A program made the translations under genes and the position numbers. The notes under the pieces were generated by a model, which did no database searches, was not told the origin of the DNA, and saw only the letters and a list, made by a program, of their open reading frames with translations. Of a stretch of 64,000 nucleotides of DNA, positions 33,401 through 48,100 are shown piece after piece. Source of the DNA: Psoroptes ovis (Eukaryota; Arthropoda; Arachnida; Sarcoptiformes; Psoroptidae); assembly GCA_002943765.1 (NCBI GenBank), contig PQWQ01000025.1, positions 1 to 64,000 of the forward strand. The letters are read 5' to 3'. Within the stretch, counting starts at the first letter, position 1; the number at the start of each line of letters is the position of its first letter.

Positions 33401-36400
33401 CCATATGATATCACGTTCTTTACTGGTCAGCTGTTCGATTGGACTTTTTTGCAAGATTTTTAACAGGTTATTGGTCAGTTTTTGGGTGTTGTAACCATGG
33501 AAACCGTACAGGGAATCACCGTTAAACGTTGGATTATCTCGTTTGATCATCGGTACAACGGTATTCAATGACATTTGCGATGGGTCTTGCGAAGGTTTTA
33601 GCCGTATTTCAGGAAAGCAATAATCAATATTTGATGATGAAAGGGTTGTAGATAATGATGGCATGAGGCATACGATGATCATCATGGCATCGGGATTCAT
33701 TTCGGGCGATATACGGTAATTATTTTCGAGGAATTCCCGTAGAATTTGAAGCTTTTCGGGGAAATCATAGTCCAACGACATTGGTGGAAAGGTATAGGGC
33801 TGCACCAGTTCGCTCCATACCAGCAAATGGTAACCATTTTGTAGTATTTCATCAAGGTCATACAGGTACAGGAATGTTGTGGCCAGTGCGTCCACTAATG
33901 AAGGTTAATCGAAGGTTAAACATTAGTCAAAAATACTCACTCAATTACCCACCTTCGGATTTGGCTCGGAAACCAATCAACACCAGCTCGATACGTGTTT
34001 CACGTGGTAACGTTGACAGTGGGACGCCGAAATCAATCAGCTGATTAAAAATCAAACATTTTGATTGATTTTTGAGCTGAATACGTGTACGATCGGTTAC
34101 CATCGATTTTAACAAGTTTGTACCATGAAATAAATTGATTAGTACGGAATAATTATTGTAATTAGATGACGATAGTTGTCCCGATAATTGTGTACAAACA
34201 TCTAAATGTATTTGAAACAAATCAATCAGCTGTTTAATGTCTTGACGTTTCGGTCGCGATCGTTTCAATGTATTATTACAGGGATTCTTCGAATTATTAC
34301 AGGAATTCTTCGAATTATTACAGGAACTCTTCGAATGATTCAAATCATCAAAATTGATCAATTTCGTTATTTTGCCGCCATTATCCGCGATTGAATCGAT
34401 TTGAAAATCGACGGGAAACAGCCGGGAATACATACGTATATAACGGATCAGTATTTGTACGATTTGTATGAATTCAAATTCAAATTTTTCGGCATAATTT
34501 GCGATTAAATCTTTTCGATTATATCGATTATTTCGTTCATTATTACATCGATTGTTTAAGGAAAATTCAAAATCTTTAAGCAATGATTGAAGCTTTTCAA
34601 GCGATATCAGCAAATCACTGCTGATTATATTGGACAAATACTGCTGGATTTGATGGATTTTCCTGGTGAAATCGTTGAATAATTTTTCCACCGAAATCGT
34701 ATCATCGATTGTATCGATAGAATCACTATCGAATATCGATGATATGATCATCGTATAAGCAAAATTTAGCTCATCAATCAGCTGATTTAGCTGATCATAA
34801 TTGACGCCGTGGAAATTAGTCAGGTACTTCTTCGGAATCAGCTGTTTATAATTGAAATCGGCATCGGACATAATACGATCGGTATCACGTTGACAACGTA
34901 AATATGGACGACAAAATTCCGGTACTCGGGTATCAACGAGCTCCAGTATAAGGTCATTATTATTAATTTTCAATGTTTGTACATAACAATATGATGAGAG
35001 GCGGCAATCATTGTGTAGGTATTCATTTTTATCATAAAGTTTAAGAAGGAAATCGTTGATATTTATATCATTGTGACCATTACCATTGTGACCGTTACCA
35101 CCACCATTGTGACCATCCCCATCATCATCATCCTGAATGGTAATATTACCATTATCCGTAATATTATTGACGACATGCGATATGATAATCGATATTTGTT
35201 GATGATAATCGACAGGAAATTTCATTGAAAACCAATGACCGCTCGTGTCCAGTGCTTTGAATGAATTGTTATTGAATGATTCCAACGGTAATTTACCATT
35301 GTGACCATTACAACCGGTTATACGGCGATATATGAGCGACGTAAATCTTATGTCTACGATAATTATATTTTCATCATTATTACCATTCGCGTCATTAGTC
35401 GGTGTGGTCACATTGTAAACATTATTATTCGATGAAAATTGATTATCAATACTGGATAATTCATTATTAATTCCATAGAAATATAGTTTATCATTTAAAG
35501 GATCATGATCAGCATTATGGCCATTACCACCATTATTTACATTATTATTATCATTATTACTATTATAATATGAATGATATTTAAATTCATCATTAGTGAT
35601 CACGGCATGGCTACAATTATTGTGACCATTATCGATATCGATTTTTGATGAATAAACAATACCGGAATTAACCGAATTCATCGTCGATGATCTGGTGGTT
35701 CGTTTGGCCATAAACATGGTCATATACAATGATCGAAGATGCTCACAATATTCATCATATTCTTTATTGAATCGATGATCAGGACGTTTGACGACTTTGA
35801 ACGCATCGAATACCGTGGAATTTTTACTGTTCGAATTTGATTCGTTAGGCTGTGGCCACAATTGTTGTGACTTTCGCTGCTGGTCATCACCGTTACTGCG
35901 ATTATCATTCGACTGTGACGCCGTGTTTACGTATACCGGCGGCGTAGCACGGGCTTTGAGCTGTTCATCTTCAGGTATCAACGGGATTCGCTCAACCAGC
36001 GGGTCAAAGAGGTCAATGATTTGTTTTGGATCACCAACGGCGGCCGCAGCGGCCGTCGTTGGAGACAATATGTTTGGTTGTAATATGGCGGAGCCACTGT
36101 CGAATGAGTGTGATTTGGACATTTTCGATTGATTTTCTTGCTGCTGTTTCGTTGAATTAATCTTATCGATGAGTTTGAGATTCATTATTTGATCAGGTGG
36201 TGGAAATCGAAAAGGATTGACCATAAATTGATTTGAATAAATCGGCGACAGTGGCGACATTGGTGACAAACAGTGGTTATTGTGACCATTACCATTGTGA
36301 CCAGAACCATTGTGACCAAAACCAACATTGCGACCAGGTAGACTAGATGAAAACGTAGGTTGAGCGGCCGTCGCCGACGACGTCGAAGACGTCGTCGACG

Positions 36401-37294
36401 GCCAATAAAGCTTTGCATATTCAATCACCTGTTGATTACTGGTCGCCGGTGGATGTTCGACGATCGCATTATACAGCGGATTCCGCTGAAATTGTAGATT
36501 CATATTCGGTAATGTATTTGATGACTGGTGCGGTGCGATATGGGAAATCGAATTAATTTTGGGGTCGAAATCGAATCCAGGCTACTCACCAATGAATTAC
36601 TTCGCATTTGATGATGGTGGTGGCCAAAGGTGTTCGGCGATGATCCAACCGCCGATGAGGATGGAGTCTTCAACAGTTCCAATATCTTTTCCTTGTAACT
36701 CTTCTTGGACGGCTGCTGGGACGGCTGCTGGTGGTCATCTTCGACCGTATCGCGCCAATCAATCATACATTTGGACTGATTCGAATTTAAACCAGTGGCG
36801 CCACCTTTCGGCGACAACTGATCACTCGAAGCTGATAATCGTTTGCTTTTGAACAGGTGATTTGGCCGCTGCAGAAGCAGCGGCGGTGGCTGAGACCTGG
36901 ATTGATGATGATCATTCGAGGATTCACGGCCGAACCGATCATTAAGGTCATACATTAAATTGTTACGATGATCACCGAAAGGGGTCGCCGTCGTCGAAGG
37001 TGATTTAGAAATATTTACATCATTCGAATTATCCGTGGTCGCTGGGACCGGCGGTACGTAGTCCCATAGTTCAGCTTCGAGGCTCGATAATCGGCCCCAG
37101 GTGGCCGTAGCCGCGGTCGTCGCGGATGTTCCCGAAGTGGCCGAAGCTGATGATATGAATGCGCTTCGGCGCCGGTTGATTTCATCATCGTTCGGCCGAG
37201 GTGGTATTTGTGGTTCTGTGGATTTCGGGAAAATTCGAATTAGCCCTTGAAGACCCTATGAAATCACCCATTACATACCTTTGTCCATGGTCAT
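30458..37294 (-). CDS. PIK3C2: Class II phosphoinositide 3-kinase (PI3K-C2)
   Basis: Minus-strand exons are 37294-37279, 37215-36590, 36524-33953, 33894-30737 and 30574-30458, encoding 2162 residues with all junctions in phase. A long disordered N-terminus (about 1-600), a Ras-binding-like region and a C2 domain are followed by the PIK helical domain and the kinase. The kinase has the ATP lysine in IIFKCGDDLRKDM (about Lys1515), the catalytic loop GICDRHNDNIM (Asp1627), HIDFGKFFG (Asp1645) and an activation loop with RRDRVPFVFT. A PX domain and a C-terminal C2 domain (ending in WEYDMTGNKRLGQVEIPL) complete the layout and define class II, which makes PI(3)P and PI(3,4)P2 on endosomes and at the plasma membrane. 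The catalytic motifs are intact. The N-terminal half is rich in Asn and Gly-His-Asn tracts, longer than is usual for the family. The first exon is only 16 nt. Confidence 0.93.
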
Positions 37295-40200
37295 TGATCG
37301 TTGGAGTAATTCGTAGAAGTCGAAATTCAAAAAGATATATCACAGATAAGATGATTTCGGCGAAAACAAAACGAAACGAACTGAAATAGCAGGCTCTCGG
37401 TGTATGTACCTGGTTCATGTGAATGAAGGTCTATGCCTGTCTAATTTAGTGAAGGTCTATGCCTGTTCAATTTAGTCTGCTTGCTCGTTCGTGAACTAAA
37501 CTAGTAACCTAATACTTGATCAAGAAGCAGCACCAGCAGCAGTTAACACAGGTCAAAAATAAGAACTGGTTTAAGACGACAACAACAAATCAACTAAAAC
37601 AACAAATCAAGTTCACCAGAGCAGTTATAAATAATGAAGATTCACAAACATAATTACAAATCAATAATTAATTCACATATGTGTCATATGTGTTTTGTCA
37701 ATTCAATGTATGAACATTTTGAATGTTCATTTTCATATATTTCACGTATAAATCTTCAGGTTTTTATCATTGCTCATCATTGAGATTGAACGGTCATGGA
37801 CCGTAGGTCACAAGCAGATTATTTAGTCGTAAATTTTAAGACTGGTCATACGGACCGTAGATCACAGGGAATATAAGGTCACAGAAAACACGGCGCTGAG
37901 CCAAAGAAGCTGAAGAAGCAAAGGTGAAGAAGCACACGGATTATCGTATGGTTGCTGCGTTATTTTGAATCGTTTAAACGATGGTCGCTGAATATGTTGA
38001 ATACATAAACACAGGCACACAAACAGACGCAAATAACGCATTGAATAACATTGAATCATATGTGTGTGGATTATTTGGGGAGTTGTTTGTTTTCACATTG
38101 ATTTAATATTGTTTTGTTTTAGCTTTGAGCCTGTGTTTTGTTTTGGAGTCTTTGAGTAATTAGTTTTTATCAGTTATTAGTATTAAATCAATTATTATTG
38201 AACAATGAATGAATGAATGAATGAATCATTCATTTTAAATTATTCGAACGAATTTAGGTTAAACATATACATTTGAATAAACACAAACACATGTGTAATA
38301 TATCATTAAAAATTCAATGTATTTTCAAATTTTTCAATGAATTTTCATGGTTGAAATTCATTATTGGTTGTGTTTATGGTATTCATTATTGGTTGAATTA
38401 GAGCATAATGATTATGGGGAATTCACTAATCACTGATTTAAATAATCTAATTGGACGATTAGAACCATGGAATTTGTTGATCATAGAATCAGTTGATCAA
38501 AGAACTCGTCGATCATACACATCGTTGATCATAGAAATTCATTGATTTCTTCGTTCATAGATCTCGTTGATCATTGAAATTTGTCAGTCTTAAATCTAGT
38601 TGAATAATCACTAATCACAAGTCACTATTCTAGTCGATAATCACTAGTCACTAGTCACTAATCACTGAATTTCAGCTTGCCAAAATGGTTCAAATTGAAA
38701 CAATTACAATTCGAAGACTTTCGAAATCATTCGAAGGATCATTCATTTCATTGATTTAATATGAGATTTAATCATTCGTTCATTTAATGATTCAATTATT
38801 TCACATTTATTCATTCATTCATTCATTGACATTTGACTTCCTTGATTCAATTGAATAGATATTTGCTTTGTATCAGTCTTATTTCGTCTATTTTCTGTTC
38901 AATATTATCCAACTAAATATCTAAAATACATCGAAAAAAGAGACATTATTAGAGCTACGATCATTGAAAATGTAAATACTTGCATATATTGATTCATATG
39001 TATCCATATGAGCGTACATGTAAACAAATATACAAATATTTAGGTTGTCCGAAAAGTTCATTCGGCTTAATCACCATAGAGTTGTTCATGAAAATCGGTC
39101 AAAACTTTTCGGACAACCTATTATTAAATATACACCACGACAATTGATATCATTCAAATGATATGCGATCAATATCAATTATAACAGTTGCTGAGACAAT
39201 ATACGTCACAAGACATATGAATGAATCAATGATGTAATTTGATAATTATATCGTTGATTATAGCGGTGGTGGTGGTAGTATGGGGTTAGTATGGTGGTAT
39301 GATTAGCCTGTTGTTGTATGGTGTATTGCGGTTGCTAAGCATTCATTGATTATCAACAACAACGACACAGCGATTTCAAGGATATTTTCTCATATGTTCA
39401 ATCATATACTCATATATCGCACGTAATGTGATTTATGAATGATGATAATAGCGATAATGTTCATGATAAATTTGAGCTCAATGAATTAACAGTTGACATC
39501 GAATCTTTGTGGTGGTTAAATTCAATTCAATATCATAAGTTATATATCGATAATGAATGATGATCAAACAATAATAATGATGACATACACACCCTTTGTA
39601 CATTAATTAATTGCTATCATTGAAGATTGTCGGTAGATAATTGGCTTGTGGTTGTTGTTGGTGGTCGTGGTTGATAATTGTGAATCTTCGAATTGAATTG
39701 AATCACTATGAATTGATTATGGCAGATTGAATTCATAATTATCAACGATCATTTGCGTTTGCCTTGCATTTACCATTGTTTACAATAATAATTAATGAAA
39801 AAAACAATTATTTTATTACCCATCGATATCATTCATTGATTATGAACAATTGAAGGGTGTGAAGCAAAGGCAAAGGTTGGAATCTTCAAAATTTTAAAAA
39901 TCATAAAAAAATTCATTGAGCTATTGAATAATAGAACTCTCAAATTATCATCGAATTGTGTCACGATGGTTATTCTACTGAAAATGACCAGTGATCAGTG
40001 TTTACATATTGATTCATTGATTCACCGAAAAAAAGCAGAAAACATTGCTTTCGAATTGCATTTAAATGTTGTAATTCAATGAAACAATTGATAACTGAAG
40101 AATATACAGGGATGAATCGAATCAAATCATATGTTCAAATATAATGAATTTCATTTGGATGATGTAATTTGATTACATTTCAACAATGGATACATATAAA

Positions 40201-41030
40201 GATGCTTTGACATTTGCGTTTGATGCGCGTGATTAGTCAATATTAATGATGAATGATTCGAACGATTTTGTCGTCAGTTCATTGTTTTGGTTCATTCAAG
40301 GCGCATCTTCCACGGACAAGCCCATAGCCTTATGAATGAAATTGCTTCGGGTACATTCGAATCCACCAAAGTTCATTCGAATTCTTCGATGTCTTGGTGT
40401 CAATCGGCCAATTGGTCAGAACTTTGACTGAGTCAAATTAGTCAATGAACACACAATTTGTTGAATGACGCATTTAATTTGATTGTTTTTGTTTTTCTGT
40501 TTTTTCAGATATTCAAAAAATATGTAAACACTCGAAAATAATGAGTGGTTTGTTTTTCAAACAACAGATGGCGCCACTGTGAGCAAATTTGAATTTTTTA
40601 AATTTTTTTTGCCGCGAATTTTTTTTTGAGCTTTTGTAAAATGATATTTTTCAGGGATTAACCCTTTAATTATCAAGAATTTTCCCGGGAATTTTTCCCG
40701 GAATTTTTTTCGATAAAAATTTTCGATTTATTTTCCGGCTATTTCAACTCAATGAGTCAATACAGTGATTTTAGTGATTTGATGTCAAAGAACAAATAAC
40801 AAGAAAAACATGTGATTAATTAATGATTCGGTTAATTAATGTGATTTATGGTGAATTGTTGCGTTTTGGTTGACCTCAGTTGACCAATCGGTCGGGTTGC
40901 GACCAAGGGTATGGACATAAATACATGATATATACCAAGATATAAATGTCAAAGGTTTGGAGGTTAACTTTGAGTTTAATTTTCGATGAATGGAAAACAT
41001 AAAATAACCTTCAAAAAATGACCCTACGTC
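37295..41030. other. 3.7-kb intergenic stretch
   Basis: No gene is visible. It includes a pair of GGTCAT-GGACCGTAG-TCACA words (37791-37866), degenerate TTGATCATAGAA repeats (38470-38610), CACTAGTCACTA repeats (38620-38665), one MITE at 39040 and GGAAATTTTCC-type words at 40670-40740. The 3' flank of TPPP lies at the right end. Confidence 0.5.
39040..39121 (+). mobile_element. Mariner-like MITE, subfamily B, forward
   Basis: TTAGGTTGTCCGAAAAGTTC at the left pairs with AACTTTTCGGACAACCTA at the right. The interior, ATTCGGCTTAATC then GAGTTGTTCATGAAAATCGG, is the B consensus. Confidence 0.85.
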
Positions 41031-42009
41031 TCACGTAGTCGATTGCCGAAATCCCGACACGTAACCGCTGCTCGATTTCGGGTCAACACGACCAGCTTTT
41101 CCACGACCTTTACCGGTTTGTTCATCGAATCGTTGCCGATGTGATCCAGTGTATCGGGTATGGTCGGTTAGACGGCCGATGGCGCCACTAGTTACAGCCG
41201 TCTGTAAGGAACACAGAAAATGACCTTAGACCCTTGACCCTCAGGGGCAAAAATCACTTACCGTGGTCTTGTTGGTAGCCGGTGGTCCACTCTGCTGTAG
41301 CTTACGTATCAGTTCATTGGGGTCAATCTTTTTGACTTGCGCCAGTTTTTCCAAGAATTGATTGTATTCTTTGAATGTCAGCGCTTTCTTTGTTCTGAAA
41401 CCAAAGGGTTAATTAGCGGAAAAATTAATTAATCGTAATTAATGATTAATTAATGAAACAGGGTATGGTCACAATTATTGTGACTTACTTGGATATTTGT
41501 TTAAAATATATTCCCGTATCCGTGGTCGTAATTTGTCGATTGCTTTGACCAATAATTTTTGCTTGTTTAAACCATTTATCACTATTAGTCAGCGTAATCG
41601 TATCGCCTGTTGATTTGGAATCACCAAATTTGGCGAATGCTTTAAACAATTGGTGGAATGTTTCCATTGAGACCGCTACTTGCGGTGACTCTGCTTCTTG
41701 TTGGGTTTCTTGTGGTGCCTCTGCTTGCGGCAAATCTTGCGGCAACGCTGCTTGTGGCGGTGTCTCTGGCGGTGGTTCTTGCGGCTTTTCAGCTTCTTCG
41801 CCGCCGTTTTCAAGCGTCTGCGCTTGCAGTTTGGCCGCTAAATCGGCCGAATCATCATTGTGACCATTCCCGTTGCCGTTGGTCGCAAATAGATTCGACT
41901 CATCGTTGACCTTTGAACCATCGGCAATATGATCAACATCAACAACAGCTGATTGCTTCAGTTGTTGATCAATTTTTTCCATCTGTAAATATGTTTCAAT
42001 TAGACACAT
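41031..42009 (-). CDS. TPPP: Tubulin polymerization-promoting protein (TPPP/p25-alpha)
   Basis: Minus-strand exons are 42009-41489, 41394-41262 and 41201-41031, encoding 274 residues from the first Met, or 265 from Met at 41982. The p25-alpha domain is clear: FHQLFKAFAKFGDSKSTGDT and TTDTGIYFKQISK, then LTFKEYNQFLEKLAQ in exon 2. Exon 3 carries the C-terminal signature GAIGRLTDHTRYTGSHRQRF, then DEQTGKGRGKAGR and GYVSGF. TPPP proteins bind tubulin, bundle microtubules and stabilise the cytoskeleton. The N-terminal 100 residues are a Gln/Pro/Glu-rich lineage-specific extension (PPPETPPQAALPQDLPQAEA) with a Gly-Asn-Gly-His-Asn tract; vertebrate TPPPs have shorter, unrelated N-termini. Which Met is used is uncertain. 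Exon 3 may be slightly misjoined, but its phase agrees. Confidence 0.9.
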
Positions 42010-42460
42010 TTTATTATAATTAATTTGATTCGATTGATTATCAGGGTGATCGGATGGTATGATTGTAGCGGTTAATCGCTCTGAATAATGATAAAAATAT
42101 CGATGATGGTGGTGAGGTTGGTTGTTGTTTGATTGATCAATTTTCGAAACTTTTTAATTTTTTAATCAAACAAACTGATAAACTAAACTAAGGTGGAAAT
42201 AGGCGAAAATTGTGATTGGCGGTAAGCCAGGTAGACAGGTCTGAATAGATTGGTGAAAATATTCAAATGAATATCTCTGACGGTTATGTTATGATCACAT
42301 CAAATACAAATCAAGAGAAATGAAATTCATTTGAAAAATGACCAGAAAATATGAAACAATGTGTCCACTTAATAATGGAAGAGAGAGAGAGAGTATAAAT
42401 GGGTTGGTGGAAAATACAATATTTCTCATTGAAATTCAATGGAAGAAAAATTCCCTAATA

Positions 42461-42540
42461 TTAAGTTGTCCGAAAAGTTCATTCGGCTTAATCAATAGAG
42501 TTGATCATGAAAATCGGCCACAACTTTTTGGACAACCTAA
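42461..42540 (+). mobile_element. Mariner-like MITE, subfamily B, forward
   Basis: An exactly 80-bp element with TA at 42459-42460 and 42541-42542. The left end TTAAGTTGTCC carries one change from the consensus TTAGGTTGTCC; the right end is intact. Confidence 0.88.
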
Positions 42541-43283
42541 TAGAAATTTAATGTGAAAACTGTTTTTTTTTTTTATTTTTCTCAAACATTTCTCTCTTAA
42601 TGCGAAGAAAATTTTTCCTGATGAATTTCTTTTGTTTGATTAATTATTCATTATTATTTATTCTATTGAAATGCTTAATTAAAATTCAATTAATTAAAAA
42701 TTGCAATCAAAATTATTAGTTTTTTGATAGATGAAAATTGAAAATTGAAAGAAATTTACATATTCTTTGTGTATTCAATGGGTTTAACTATAGTGAATAT
42801 GGGAAAATTTCCCGTTATAAATTATCAAAATCAACAATAAGAGAAAATTAGACGAAAAAATTGATTCAGATAATTCAGATAAGAGGGGGCGGGGAAGAAG
42901 AAATGTCTATACACCTATTTTTGACCCATGGCACACTAAATATATGATGATTAAAGTCATCATTTATATGCTCAATGTAGTGTGAATAAATAATTTTTGA
43001 AATAATTCGAAATTAATTTTACCCGAATAATTTCATCTAAAAATAATTTTGAAAAAATTAATTTCACCTGTATAGGTGAAACGACCTGTGAATAAATATC
43101 ACAAAATTTTCAATGAATAATTCGCAAGAATGATTTTAATATTTTCGAAGAAATTAATTTTGATTAAAGTTAAATATGTGATTTGAAATATTTCTGTAAA
43201 TATTTCTCGGAATATTTCCAGAAATATTTACAGGTTATTATCTTAGAAATAAATGTAGATAGATAAGTTAACAAGTGACAAAA

Positions 43284-43369
43284 AAGTTGTCCGAAAAGTT
43301 TTGGCTGATTTTTGCCTGCTGTTTCATTGATTTTCAATGATTCAATGGTCAAAAACTTTTCGGACAACT
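43284..43369. mobile_element. MITE with truncated ends
   Basis: AGTTGTCCGAAAAGTTTTGG pairs with AAAACTTTTCGGACAACT over the outer 17 bp. The interior (CATTGATTTTCAATGATTCAATGG) is not that of subfamily A or B. The ends lack the TTAGG portion and there is no clear TA flank. Confidence 0.65.
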
Positions 43370-44153
43370 CTTCATTGATGATTATCAAAGGTGAATATTT
43401 ATTCAATCGTTTTCATAATCTCATAATCATGGTGAGAAATTTTCAATTAATCTCTACGTGACGGAAAATTCAAGATTGTCTGAGAAATATTATCATTATT
43501 CAAAAGTTATAATTAAGTAATTAAAGGATTATTAATTGTTTTCTTTCATTCATAAGGGCTACTTGTCACTATTTTTATCACTGAGCAATCTCGATTTCTT
43601 AAAGCCTTAAAGGTTTGAAAGTCTCGGGGCTATTCAGAGTCTAGACAAGGTTCAGCCAGAGGTGTCTAGTCGAAAATATAGCTTCAGGCTAGTCGAAAGA
43701 CTAGCCACCAGGTCTGTAAGGGTTGACAAAAGGAATAGTTCAGGTCAATATGTGTGAATGGTAGCCCGAATAATCAGATAAAATAGTAAATCACGTGATT
43801 AAAGGGTTGATTTTTCTTCAATTTTTCCAAGAAACTTTCCCATAATGTCTTCATTTCATTGTATGAGTAATGACAGGTGTTGAATATCTTTCGAATCCGT
43901 GATGACGGATCGAATAGTCTTAAAAAACATTCAAACACTCATATTGCACCGCGTGTCTAAATGGTCACGTGTTTTTAATTGTTTTTTTTTCAATTAATTA
44001 ATTAATTAATTGATCAATCAATGAAGACATCATTTAGCAAAGACACACACACCGGAAAAACAATTAGATGTTCAAGGTGATAATATAGAATCAGGTGTAA
44101 CGTTGTTTATGGATTTTTTTTTAATAATTTCAATTCTGATTCATTTGAAATAA

Positions 44154-44234
44154 TAGGTTGTCCGTAAAGTTTTGGCCAATTTTCATTGAGCAACTCTCCA
44201 TTGATTAAGCGGCATGAACTTTTCGGACAGCCTA
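44154..44234 (-). mobile_element. Mariner-like MITE, subfamily B, reverse
   Basis: TAGGTTGTCCGTAAAGTTTT, then GGCCAATTTTCATTGAGCAA, runs to CATGAACTTTTCGGACAGCC. The interior is the reverse complement of the B consensus, so this copy is inverted relative to the 42461 copy. Confidence 0.8.
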
Positions 44235-45127
44235 ATATTTAATGAAAATATAAACGATTTTGCAGACTTACCTTGGCTCAAAATTTTGGTTTTTTTTGTG
44301 TGTGTGTGTGAAATGAATAGGACTATAGTTTTCACTGGATTATTGACGATGGAAAAGTTTTGGATTAAATCAAATTAACACAATTAAACACGTAGCAAAT
44401 CAAAAATCAACAAATACAACTACAATTAAGACGATATCCTTGACGATTTATGCACACATTTCAAGGGCTATACATCTATCAATATGTGTACTAGTGATTT
44501 ATTGATTTTTATAACACAAAGATTAAGACTTTCAAATATTGAGACTTTTTAAGATTAAGACCTCAGACTTTGATCAATTGATGATCTTATCACATCTGAT
44601 TACTTGTCACTTGTCATAAATCAATTGCAAATCTCAAAGATCACTACGATTGTTTACCATGGATTTAAGAGATGGCTTTGGTAGGTGTTGGTTTGGTGCA
44701 CACACGAAACAATCAATGCATTCATTGATCAATGGCTTTACGATATGATGCACGGATAATGCGTAGATGATGTGGAATCGATACGTATTTGTGAATGATG
44801 CATTAAAATTTTCGGGAAATTTCCCGAAAATTTTTACTTCAGAATATGAGGATATAGACCTGATATGTTGACCATATATTTTGGAGTCGACGCCATCCAA
44901 TGTTCATGATTTCTAGGTCAAATTTGTGTTTTCGGAGAAATTCAGGCTATATACACATCGACATCTTTACTTTTTTTTCACAAAATTATAAGGCTATAAC
45001 CTTATCAAAAATTTTTATAATTAAAATACAACACATATTAACAATAGCAGCATATCATTGATCTATTTTGGGAACAAAATTTTTACAAAGCATTTCAAAT
45101 GCTTCAATATGCTCAAAGGTCTTAACC

Positions 45128-48100
45128 TTAAACAGCATCACCTTTGGTATGGGCGAAGCCTTTTTCAATAATTAATGCTTTCTGTTGATTATTACCATGA
45201 TCCGATTGATGATGCGAAATAGTTGCCATCAGATTCGATTTGGATGACATCGAAGTGACGGCTATTGTAACCGAGTCCGATGGTTGGCCGGTGACATTAG
45301 TAGTTGAAATAGTCGATTCACGATTATGACCCTCATCATCAGCATTCAATTTGTTCAAACGTTTTTTCAAATGATTTTGATAATTTGTCATTTGAATTAT
45401 TTGTGATTGAGCCTGCTGCGCATGGGCTTGATGCTGGTGGTGAATCAATGATGTGGACAAAGCAGCTTTGGTCGTCGAAGAAATATTCGATGATGAATCA
45501 TTAAGGGAATCATGTTTGGTGGCTGTCGTGGATAAAATTGGCGGGAAATTGTTCATTTCAGATCCGTTGATGGCGCCACTGTTCACGGTGCAAACTTCAG
45601 TGCAGCGATTTCTGATTCTGGAAAGGTACAAACGGGGTTAATTGCGACCAAAATCCATTCAAATCAAGGACTTACTTGTTGAAAAATCCAACAATTGCAT
45701 TGCGAAACATTGAAAAACTAAGCGATGGCCCTAGGATTTGCTTGAGGGCTTCGGAAGTTTCAGCAAATGATGTCGTAAGCGGTGATACATATATTGGATA
45801 CCCGATTGGTTGATCACATGATGAATTGATTATGTTTCGAAGGACTTGTTTAGCGTTTTGTATGGAACCACGTTCGGAATTGCGGTTTCTGATCGATTAC
45901 CGGGGAAAATCAATTGAAAATCAGTCATCAAAATAAGACGCAATGAAGGGTGCTTACCGGAGGAAAATCAGCTCTTGCTGCTGGCCAGCCCAAAGGCCTC
46001 GGACGCATTCACGGTTGATCTGCGGGGGAATTTCGGATTAATAATTGAAATGAATTACATGATAAATCAACGAGGATATTGACTTACCTTGATAATCCGA
46101 AAATTCAAAAATCTTTTATTCAATTTAATCACCTTATATTGGTCATTACCTTCATCGAATACATGACGCAGTGCTAGCAATGATTGAACATTCGATAGAA
46201 TGGCTTGACGCCATACAGGGTCGGCTTCATGCGATATGACAATGGTATCGCTGAACAATTGAATAGATTCATACAAATCTTTATGATTATCATAAATAGT
46301 TTCAATGTAAAAATGATCTTGATGTAGTTTAAGGGACATTCGAATGCTTGGCGCTACAACCTTATCCAACAGGTCAATATCCTGGAAAACCCATTCATCA
46401 CGTTGACAATGGATACGGAAATCACCTTTGAACAGCGCGTGGAAACCGTAAAGGAAAAATTCAACATTCATCAATGTTGAATTATGGTGGGATGCTTGGC
46501 CTAGGGCACGTCGGGCTAGCAGGCTAAGACCCAGCAGCAAGGACACGGTGGGGTCCATATTTTTCGCTACGAATTCCTTGTATTGGGACTGATTGGAATT
46601 TGAAAACCTCTGCCTAAGACAATACTTGATCCAATCGGCGTATGTTTGATAGAAACTATGTCGGGTAATACCGGAGGCCATAATGTCATAATCATCATCG
46701 ATATTATAGTTGAATGTAGGGTCTAAATCAACGAAATTTGGCTGATTTAAATAAGCCAACGATTGTCGAATATCAGTGTTTTCAATCCATTTCAAGAATT
46801 TATCATTCACAATGGTAAAATAAATGATTGATTTAACATAATAAGTAATCAGCGCTTTACGTAGATCAAATGGTTGAACAATAGTCGATGCAATATGTTC
46901 GGATATGGAATAACCTTCACAAATATATTTCGCATTTATGACTTCCCATGATAACCATCGTTGATTAAAGGCTAAACCAAGCGAAAGCAAGCCGTTGACA
47001 CAGAAAAACAGCTGACAATCACAACAGCTATCAGCATAACAAACATCTTCAGTGATGGCTTCAACTTCACGTTGTTGACAATAGGTGCCGCGGAATTCAA
47101 GTCCACGTACTTGAAACGTAACAAAACCATTACCAAATTCAATGATATGAACGAGGCAATTCAGGTTATCACTGGCCATTACGAAACAATCACCTTGTGC
47201 GATGTTGCCCCAACGACCTAGAATAAGGTCACCATAAAGTGATTGTTGCAGTGAAAGGGTTAAATGTTCATAGAAAATTGAATTTAAATTATTATCATCG
47301 GACCCTATTTGGGCTCGATCAATTTGCGATGCTAATCGAATGTTCGAGTGATCAACACGTTTGGTACTATAGTTGAATATCGAAGAAAAGCAAAAAATTA
47401 ATAAAATATTAATTAGATGGTTGTCCGAAAAGTTCATTCGGCTTAATCGTATAGAGTTGTTCATGAAAATCGGCCAAAACTTTTCGGACAACCTAACAAG
47501 TTAATAAACTTACTTGTAATCACGTTCCCAGAATTTGATGGGCCGTACGTATGAAGTGAAAAATATTGCACTACCCAATATCGGTTGTAATGGAGCCGAT
47601 AGCAGTGATGATATGAATATTTGGATCATCAACAGGGCCGAGTCTGTAAGGTAAAGGGTAAAGGGCTCATTAATTTTTGACCAATTAACCGATTAACTAA
47701 ATACTTACGTGGAACACTGAACGGCTGAGCAAAGGCATGAAATGCTGACCCCCATGTAATTTGCCATGGTGCAACATATGTGATGACAAAGCGGAATTTC
47801 AGCAAGAAATCGGTGATCTATGAGAAATGAAATTTTGATTAATTCAAGACTTTGAAAACCTTCATACACTCTCAGTACTCGACTGGTTAAAATAAGGCGC
47901 CAAAGCAAATTTGGAGGCAACGCTCGATTGGCGCCCAGGAGGCGCCAAAATACATTGAAAATTCAACTATTTCGAGCCACTGGGTGGCGCCAGTTTTTCA
48001 AAAGCACCGAATGCAAAGGTTAAAAAAACATTAGGTTGTCCGAAAAGTTCATTCGTCTTCAATCGACAGAGTTGCTCATTGAAAATTCATTGAAAATTAC

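Larger units (their letters stand above)
42010..45127. other. 3.1-kb intergenic stretch with several MITEs
   Basis: No gene is supportable. Three MITE-type elements (42461, 43284, 44154), an AATTAATT run (43995-44012) and scattered GGAAATTT words are present. The left part is the probable promoter of TPPP and the right part the 3' flank of pecanex. Confidence 0.5.

Noticed and set aside
46067..47491. N-terminal start of a long frame inside pecanex
   Set aside because: The first residues come from the intron-4 MITE; the true exon begins at 47366 after a GT-AG splice.
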